From Actinomycetes bacterium (GTDB taxonomy: Bacteria > Actinomycetota > Humimicrobiia > JAHJRV01): a DNA stretch of 19,693 bases. The stretch is taken from positions 1 to 19,693 of the forward strand of contig JAUWOM010000009.1 of assembly GCA_030612085.1 (NCBI GenBank), read 5' to 3'. Below are positions 14,924-19,693 of this stretch, piece after piece. Position numbers and translations under genes: made by a program. The notes below the pieces were generated by a model. That model was not told the DNA's origin and searched no databases. It saw nothing but the letters and a program-made list of their open reading frames with translations. How positions within the stretch are numbered: the first letter of the stretch is position 1; each line of letters starts with the position of its first letter.

Positions 14924-15706
14924 ATGAAACATTCTTTTTTAGATAAATACAGCAGTTTAAATAGTTTTATACATAAACTCGATCCCAGAGTCAAGATTAT
15001 AACTACATTATTTTTTTTGATCGTAGTTATGACTACATCACCAATTTTTCTTTGGGCTTTCCTGATTTATTTTTTAATTGAGCTCATCATTCTGATAATT
15101 TCTAAAATTCCGATACTTTTTATATTAAAAAGACTTCTCATGCTAATACCGTTTATTCTATTTATTGTTATCTTTGCTCCTTTTATCAGTAAAAATGGAT
15201 ATGCTGGTTCTTATAATTTGGGTATCTTGCGGAATCTTGGTGATGGATTTTACAATATAAATTCAGTTCTTGTAGTAATGAATGTGGTTTTAAAGAGCTT
15301 CTTGAGTATCATCGCTCTCATACTTCTTTCTTCAACAAGCCCCTTTTCGCAACTTCTATTGGGTTTCAGGAAATTGAAAGTGCCTTCAATTTTTACAAAT
15401 ATAGCATCTTTTATGTATCGTTATGTTTTTGTTATAGTTGATGAAGTCCAAAGAATGGTAAGAGCAAGAAATGCAAGAAATTACAGAGGTAAATGGATTT
15501 GGCAATCAAAAGTAATCGGAAATATGATTGCAAATCTTTTTTTAAGAAGTTATGAGAGGGGAGAGAGGGTATATTTTGCTATGTTATCAAGAGGATATGA
15601 TGGTGATCTCATTTTGAATTATAAATACAAAATGAGGTGGATTGATTGGCTTTATTTAATTATTTTTTCTATAATTTTAGTTCTAACAATGTTTTTTACA
15701 AGGTAA
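14924..15706 (+). CDS. cbiQ: ECF transporter T-component CbiQ
   Basis: The membrane coupling subunit that links CbiM to the ATPase. The 260 residues show LDPRVK after the N-terminal amphipathic stretch (19-24), several hydrophobic segments (about 25-60, 63-88, 113-136, 155-172, 239-258), and the two cytoplasmic coupling motifs. These are RARNARNYRG (180-189) and ERGERVYFAMLSRGYDG (211-227), which carry the Ala-Arg-Gly-type signatures that contact the ABC subunits. Length is as usual. The ribosome site is weak (AAAGG is too far upstream), so expression may be low or coupled to the upstream gene, although a 90-base gap with a possible repeat remnant separates them. Confidence 0.93.
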   Translation: MKHSFLDKYSSLNSFIHKLDPRVKIITTLFFLIVVMTTSPIFLWAFLIYFLIELIILIISKIPILFILKRLLMLIPFILFIVIFAPFISKNGYAGSYNLGILRNLGDGFYNINSVLVVMNVVLKSFLSIIALILLSSTSPFSQLLLGFRKLKVPSIFTNIASFMYRYVFVIVDEVQRMVRARNARNYRGKWIWQSKVIGNMIANLFLRSYERGERVYFAMLSRGYDGDLILNYKYKMRWIDWLYLIIFSIILVLTMFFTR

Positions 15707-15833
15707 ATTTAAATTTTAAGAAATTTTATTTAAAAAATCAGTGAATCATTTGTAATTGTGAAGAGTGTATACAATGAGGTATTCTAAAAAAATGTGAGAT
15801 TAAATAATTTATTTTTTATTAAGGTGAAAATTT

Positions 15834-16607
15834 ATGTATAAGAATAAGAATTTGGCAATAGAGATTGAGAATTTAAATTTTACTTATCCTGATGGAACAG
15901 AAGCTTTAAAAGATGTAAGTTTGAAAGTTTGTGAAGGTGAATCTTTAGCCATAATTGGTCCAAATGGAGCAGGAAAAAGTACATTATTACTTAATTTAAA
16001 TGGATTATTAAAGGGTAATGGTTCAGTTAAAATATTTGGTACAGAAATTAATTCCTCAAACCTAAGAGATGTTAGAAAGAAAGTGGGTCTTGTCTTTCAA
16101 AATCCGGATGATCAACTATTCTGTTCTACTGTTTATGAGGATGTTGCTTTTGGTCCAATGAATTTAAGATTAAAAGAAGTGGAAATAGAAAGAAGAGTAA
16201 ATGATGCTCTTTTAAAAGTTGAGATGAACGGATACAAAAATCACAATGCTTTTCACCTTAGTTATGGTCAAAAAAAGAGAGTAGCCATTGCTACTATTTT
16301 ATCTATGAATCCTGATATTATTGCTATAGATGAACCCAGTAGTAATTTAGATCATAATTCTCAATTAAGTCTTGCAAGGATACTTATTTCCTTATTAAAA
16401 ACAAAATTGTTTGTTACTCATGATATACCATATGCAGCCTTATTATGTGATAGAGTAATTATTATAGATAGTGGGAAGATAGTTGCAGACGGGTTACTTT
16501 TTGATATTTTATCAATACCTGAGTTATTAGAAAGACACCGATTAGGATTTCCGCCTGGTTTTTCCATAGAAAAATTAAAAGAAGATAAAAATAAATTATT
16601 TCATTAG
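15834..16607 (+). CDS. cbiO: ECF transporter ATPase CbiO
   Basis: The ABC ATPase energising the nickel/cobalt importer, cytoplasmic and peripheral to CbiQ. The 257 residues contain Walker A GPNGAGKST (42-50), the Q-loop FQNPDDQLF (Gln89), signature LSYGQKKRVAIA (142-153), Walker B IIAIDEP (162-168), D-loop SSNLD and the switch His196 (VTHD). The signature has Tyr for the usual Gly (LSGGQ), and the D-loop region reads SSNLD instead of SGLD. Both are mild departures that need not abolish activity. A single ATPase gene means a homodimer. AAGGTG lies about 7 bases before the ATG. Last gene of the transporter group, since a 333-bp gap follows. Confidence 0.94.
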   Translation: MYKNKNLAIEIENLNFTYPDGTEALKDVSLKVCEGESLAIIGPNGAGKSTLLLNLNGLLKGNGSVKIFGTEINSSNLRDVRKKVGLVFQNPDDQLFCSTVYEDVAFGPMNLRLKEVEIERRVNDALLKVEMNGYKNHNAFHLSYGQKKRVAIATILSMNPDIIAIDEPSSNLDHNSQLSLARILISLLKTKLFVTHDIPYAALLCDRVIIIDSGKIVADGLLFDILSIPELLERHRLGFPPGFSIEKLKEDKNKLFH

Positions 16608-16940
16608 TTAATATTATAAATATTTATATTCGCAAATACCTCTTTTTAAAAACATCTAAAATTGAACAACATAATTGTAGAAAATGCTTGATTTCTTCAA
16701 TTACAAATTTAGTAATTGAAGTAAGATTCAATAACATCAATAATCTGTAAGACTAAGGAGTGGAGTAAAGTATAATAAGAAAAATTTTAAAAATTTATTA
16801 TTTTATTGGTATGATTTATAATTAATTTGGATAATTAATAATATTGTTATTTGATGATATTACATTATGATATTTTCAGTGTTACAATTTTTTATTAATT
16901 TTTTGTTGGAATTAATTTTTTAAAGGAGAGAATAGCTGTA
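16608..16940. other. Gene-free 333-bp gap with one perfect hairpin
   Basis: No gene or RNA was recognised in this gap. It contains a perfect 10-bp stem with a 7-base loop, CTTCAATTAC (16695-16704) / GTAATTGAAG (16712-16721). No T run follows, so it is not a standard terminator. The rest is plain AT-rich sequence that should hold the fmdB promoter, but no hexamer pair stands out. Confidence 0.4.
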
Positions 16941-17180
16941 ATGCCAATATTTGAATATAAGTGTAGAAAATGTAATAAGATTTTTGAAGAGCTTATTTTA
17001 TCATCAAATTCTGCTAATGAAATTAAATGCCCGGATTGTGGGGGAATAGACTTAATAAAGTTTTTCTCTAATTTCAGCTCTTCTTCATCTCAAAAATCAT
17101 CCATAGATGAATTAAGCTCAAACTCAAGTTCATCTTCATGTGGTGCATGTTCTACCAGTACTTGTGGTACATGTAAATAG
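16941..17180 (+). CDS. FmdB-family zinc ribbon protein
   Basis: The small putative regulatory protein begins MPIFEYKCRKC, the FmdB family start. A single zinc ribbon uses Cys8/Cys11 and Cys30/Cys33. The tail is unusual: a serine-rich linker (about 44-66) leads to CGACSTSTCGTC, adding two more CxxC pairs (Cys67/70 and Cys75/78). FmdB was proposed as a regulator of formamidase and amidase genes, but the function of most members is unknown. Length is 79 residues. AAAGGAG precedes the ATG at a longer than usual distance (about 11 bases). The next gene starts 8 bases after the stop and its ribosome site overlaps this stop, so the two are co-translated. Confidence 0.87.
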   Translation: MPIFEYKCRKCNKIFEELILSSNSANEIKCPDCGGIDLIKFFSNFSSSSSQKSSIDELSSNSSSSSCGACSTSTCGTCK

Positions 17181-17188
17181 GAGGTAAC

Positions 17189-17803
17189 TTGGGAAATTGG
17201 GATAGTTTCAAAGATGTATATAACGAAGCATTGAATTGTAAAAAATGTCCACTTCATAGTGGTAGAAAAAATGTGGTCTTTGGTACAGGAAGTGAAAAAG
17301 CAGATATTATGTTTATTGGAGAAGCTCCTGGTTATAATGAAGATATTCAAGGCGAACCTTTTGTAGGTGCTGCAGGTAAACTTTTAAACAAATTACTCAA
17401 CTCAGTAGAACTTAAAAGAGAACAGGTCTATATTGCAAATATTATAAAATGCAGACCACCAAAAAACAGAGATCCTTTAACTGAAGAAATAGATATCTGT
17501 AAAGATTATCTTTATGCTCAAATTGATTTTATAAATCCGCAAGTAATTTGTACTTTAGGAAATTTTGCTACTAAATTAATTCTAAAAAAGAATGTTGGAA
17601 TAACCAGTGTTAGAGGGAAGTTATTCAAAGTGGGAGGTAGATTAGTACTTCCCATTTATCATCCTGCAGCAGCGCTTTATACTCCATCGTATCTGCCTTC
17701 ATTAGAAAAGGATTTTATTACTATGAAAAAGGTTATTGAAAAGGAGATCAAAATTCATATTGAAGATGAGATGGAAAGTAAAGAACAATTAGGTCTCTTT
17801 TAA
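17189..17803 (+). CDS. Family 4 uracil-DNA glycosylase (Fe-S)
   Basis: Removes uracil from DNA, the first step of base excision repair. The 204-residue product has the family 4 (UDGa-type) layout, with Cys17 and Cys20 near the N-terminus and Cys88 and Cys104 forming the [4Fe-4S] site. Catalytic motif GEAPGYNED is at 44-52, followed by GEPFVGAAGKLL, and the C-terminal HPAAAL motif contains His158. The start is TTG, five bases after a strong AGGAGG. No ATG gives a full-length protein, so the TTG start is well supported. The C-terminal tail IEDEMESKEQLGLF resembles a beta-clamp (sliding clamp) binding motif, QLGLF, an inference worth noting. Paired with fmdB. Confidence 0.93.
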   Translation: MGNWDSFKDVYNEALNCKKCPLHSGRKNVVFGTGSEKADIMFIGEAPGYNEDIQGEPFVGAAGKLLNKLLNSVELKREQVYIANIIKCRPPKNRDPLTEEIDICKDYLYAQIDFINPQVICTLGNFATKLILKKNVGITSVRGKLFKVGGRLVLPIYHPAAALYTPSYLPSLEKDFITMKKVIEKEIKIHIEDEMESKEQLGLF

Positions 17804-17844
17804 GCAACTTCACTAAAAAGAATCCCCTAAATAATATTTTTAAG

Positions 17845-18327
17845 ATGGATATACACAATAAAAATTTTATAATAACAACATCTGAGAAAGAAACTTTAAA
17901 TTTAGCTGAAAAAATAGCGAAATTAATAAAACCTGGAGATGTTATCAGTATAAGCGGAGAACTTGGTACAGGAAAAACTTGTTTTGTAAAGGGTTTAGCA
18001 AAGGGATTGGGTATTTCTCAGATCGTAACAAGTCCAAGTTTTGTTATTTTAAAGATTTATCATAATAAAATACCACTTTATCATTTCGATGTTTATAGAT
18101 TGGATAAACCATTTCAACTTGAGGATATAGGATTTAACCAGTTTCAATATGCTGACGGGGTGACAGTTATAGAGTGGGGAAATAAGATGAAAGAATTATT
18201 AGCCTTTGACCATCTTCAGGTAAAATTTGACTATTATGAGAATAAAAAAAGAAAAATAAAATTTATTCCTCATGGTGAAAGCTGGGTAAAAAAAATAAAG
18301 AATTTAAACTTAATTAATTCTATTTAA
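17845..18327 (+). CDS. tsaE: tRNA t6A synthesis ATPase TsaE
   Basis: The ATPase that works with TsaB and TsaD to make N6-threonylcarbamoyladenosine on ANN-reading tRNAs. The 160 residues show Walker A GELGTGKT (38-45), the switch segment TSPSF (62-66), HFDVYRL (80-86) and the family's VIEWG (108-112). Length is slightly above the common 150, with a basic C-terminal tail. tsaB follows on the same strand, after a 230-base gap holding a large hairpin. tsaD is not in the window. Start at the ATG giving MDIHNKNF. The ribosome site (TTTTAAG) is weak. Confidence 0.94.
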   Translation: MDIHNKNFIITTSEKETLNLAEKIAKLIKPGDVISISGELGTGKTCFVKGLAKGLGISQIVTSPSFVILKIYHNKIPLYHFDVYRLDKPFQLEDIGFNQFQYADGVTVIEWGNKMKELLAFDHLQVKFDYYENKKRKIKFIPHGESWVKKIKNLNLINSI

Positions 18328-18359
18328 AAAGAATATTAATTATTGTTAAAAATGTTGGA

Positions 18360-18412
18360 AGATTTGGGCATAGTTTCTTGACTAAATGTCTTCGAAACCA
18401 TGCCACAAATCT
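18360..18412. repeat. Long imperfect hairpin between tsaE and tsaB
   Basis: The left arm AGATTTGGGCATAGTTTC (18360-18377) and right arm GAAACCATGCCACAAATCT (18394-18412) pair over 17 positions with one bulge and one mismatch, with a 16-base loop. The loop end and right arm (AAATGTC, TTCGAAA, ACAAATCT) match the right border of the element at 12531-12559, so this looks like a second member of that dispersed family without the G-rich core. No T run follows. There is no gene in the 230-base gap. Confidence 0.65.
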
Positions 18413-18557
18413 ACTAATAGAAATTTTTTTAATTTTAGTAAAAATAATAAAAAATATTGAATTTAATAATTAGAATTTTAGAATTTATTTTCATGATATC
18501 AATTAAAATTATAAAAAGATTTTTTTAAAAAATACTTATTAATAACAATTTATTACT

Positions 18558-19286
18558 ATGTATATATTAGGAATTGAAACAACTACTCCAATAATGTCAA
18601 TAGCATTATCTGAAGATGAAAAGCTTTTAGAAGAGGTTTCAGAGAATTGTGAAAATTCTCAGGTTGTTAAAATAATTCCAAAGATTGACCATATCTTGAA
18701 AAAAAATAAATTAAGTTTAAGTCAGATAGATTTAGTTGGAGTTGATATAGGACCAGGAATGTTTACTGGAACCAGAATAGGGTTAACAGTGGTAAAAACC
18801 TTTAGCCAGGTGAATTCTATAGATATTGTAGGAATCACATCTTCGCATGCTCTTGCATATCAAGCAATGAAATTAATTTATCAATTAAAAAATGAAAATA
18901 TTCAGAATGAAGAATTATGTATCCTTCCTTTAATAAATGCTAAAAGGGAAGAAGTATATTGCTCCTTTTTCACTTGCAGGAACAGTACTTTGAATAAGAT
19001 TTGTGAAGATGAACTAATAAAAATAGATGAATTAGAACAAAAGGTATTTAAATTAATTGGAATGTATAAAAAGATAGTTCTTTGTGGAAATATTTTAATT
19101 GACCACCTGTTTATTAGCAGTGAATTTGAAAAAGAGGAAAAAGTGATGATTTTGAAAGATGTGATTGTACCAAAAGCTAGTGCTATAAATTTTTTAGCTT
19201 TTAAAAAATATAGTAAAGAAGTGATTGATGATTATATAAAATTAAATCCAATATATGTAAGAAAGTTTAAACCATTTGAAAAATAG
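18558..19286 (+). CDS. tsaB: tRNA t6A synthesis protein TsaB
   Basis: The pseudo-glycoprotease partner of TsaD in t6A synthesis. Its 242 residues begin LGIETTTPIMSIALS (4-18), and the diagnostic GPGMFTGTRIG lies at 65-75 (usual form GPGSFTGLRIG). The C-terminal half is divergent, as usual for TsaB, and ends in YVRKFKPF, compared with the usual tsaB ending of the Y-x-R type. It lacks the metal-binding histidines of TsaD. It lies downstream of tsaE and 72 bases before a rimI gene, the common bacterial order. The ribosome site is not strong. Confidence 0.92.
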   Translation: MYILGIETTTPIMSIALSEDEKLLEEVSENCENSQVVKIIPKIDHILKKNKLSLSQIDLVGVDIGPGMFTGTRIGLTVVKTFSQVNSIDIVGITSSHALAYQAMKLIYQLKNENIQNEELCILPLINAKREEVYCSFFTCRNSTLNKICEDELIKIDELEQKVFKLIGMYKKIVLCGNILIDHLFISSEFEKEEKVMILKDVIVPKASAINFLAFKKYSKEVIDDYIKLNPIYVRKFKPFEK

Positions 19287-19358
19287 ATTAAGTCTTTTAT
19301 GAATATATTTTATAAACCGTGTCATTCATATTTTATATATTATTGAATATTTCATTCT

Positions 19359-19693
19359 ATGAACCGTTATGATTTAAGTGAAATAAAAATTTATCCTTTG
19401 AGTATTAAAGATATAGATCAGGTTTATTCTATTGAAGTTGAGACTTTTCCAAAGCCATGGAGTAAGACAAGTTTTGTGTCTCAGCTGTTAGGAAGGAGAT
19501 CTAATATATATCTTGTAGCAAAAAACAACAATGAGGTTATTGGATATACAGGAATAGTTAAAAAGAATAAAAGTGGGCATATTACTACAATAGCGGTAAG
19601 GTCTGACTTTAAAAGGAAAAAAATAGGAACATTGTTATTGATTTCATTAATCAGGAAGGCAATAAAAAGGGGGATAACAAGATTATTTTTGGA
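19359..19693 (+). CDS. rimI: RimI-type ribosomal-protein N-acetyltransferase, cut by window end
   Basis: A GNAT acetyltransferase, partial, with 111 codons visible. The protein reads from MNRYDLSEIKIYPLSIKDIDQV into a RimI-like N-terminal section (IEVETFPKPWSKTSF, where the FPxPWS form is typical). Next come NEVIGYTGIV and the acetyl-CoA loop VRSDFKRKKIGTLLL, matching the R/Q-x-x-G-x-G/A motif A. In bacteria RimI acetylates the N-terminal alanine of ribosomal protein S18. Gene order after tsaE and tsaB supports RimI over other GNAT proteins. The frame is open to the window end and the missing part is about 40 residues. Confidence 0.88.
   Translation, partial: MNRYDLSEIKIYPLSIKDIDQVYSIEVETFPKPWSKTSFVSQLLGRRSNIYLVAKNNNEVIGYTGIVKKNKSGHITTIAVRSDFKRKKIGTLLLISLIRKAIKRGITRLFL

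Noticed and set aside
16695..16721. Terminator after cbiO
   Set aside because: The hairpin is perfect, but no T run follows and it lies about 90 bases past the stop.

Overview
This is a strongly AT-rich bacterial stretch (roughly 30% GC by eye) with Shine-Dalgarno sites, occasional TTG starts and short operons. The gene content points to an anaerobe with nickel/cobalt metabolism: split class I Fe-S fumarase, malic enzyme, CooT, an ECF metal transporter and family 4 Fe-S uracil-DNA glycosylase. The lineage cannot be fixed from the sequence. An uncultured clade such as Atribacterota or a low-GC actinobacterial group would fit, but that is a guess.

Layout. (1) 1-620: a RelE/ParE-type toxin with no visible antitoxin, abutting a G-rich palindromic segment and followed by an 85-bp nested inverted repeat. 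(2) 625-4809, minus strand: NAD-type malic enzyme, a SatD-family protein, then the alpha and beta subunits of class I fumarase. The two fumarase genes are separated by about 286 bp filled with copies of a TGTCATTGCGA-type repeat. Malic enzyme and fumarase together interconvert pyruvate, malate and fumarate. (3) 5172-12449, plus strand: two adjacent giant UvrD-type helicases, each fused to a C-terminal PD-(D/E)XK nuclease with a four-Cys Fe-S site. In domain plan and size they match the mycobacterial AdnAB DNA end-resection machine. A one-TM protein of unknown function and a gamma-class carbonic anhydrase-like protein follow closely. (4) 12646-16607: DUF3842 protein, CooT-family nickel protein, a strong intrinsic terminator, then a four-gene ECF nickel/cobalt transporter (CbiM, PDGLE/CbiN-type, CbiQ, CbiO). 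(5) 16941-19693: FmdB-type zinc ribbon, family 4 UDG, then TsaE, TsaB and a RimI gene cut by the window end (tRNA t6A synthesis and ribosomal acetylation neighbourhood).

The most notable points are three. The first is the AdnAB-like pair, in which the first motor has lost the motif VI arginine while the second keeps it and carries an in-frame minisatellite insertion. The second is the DUF3842-CooT-CbiMNQO cluster with its terminator. The third is the number of small intergenic inverted-repeat elements, several of which are visibly related to each other within this window. No tRNA, rRNA, CRISPR array, transposase or prophage gene was seen.
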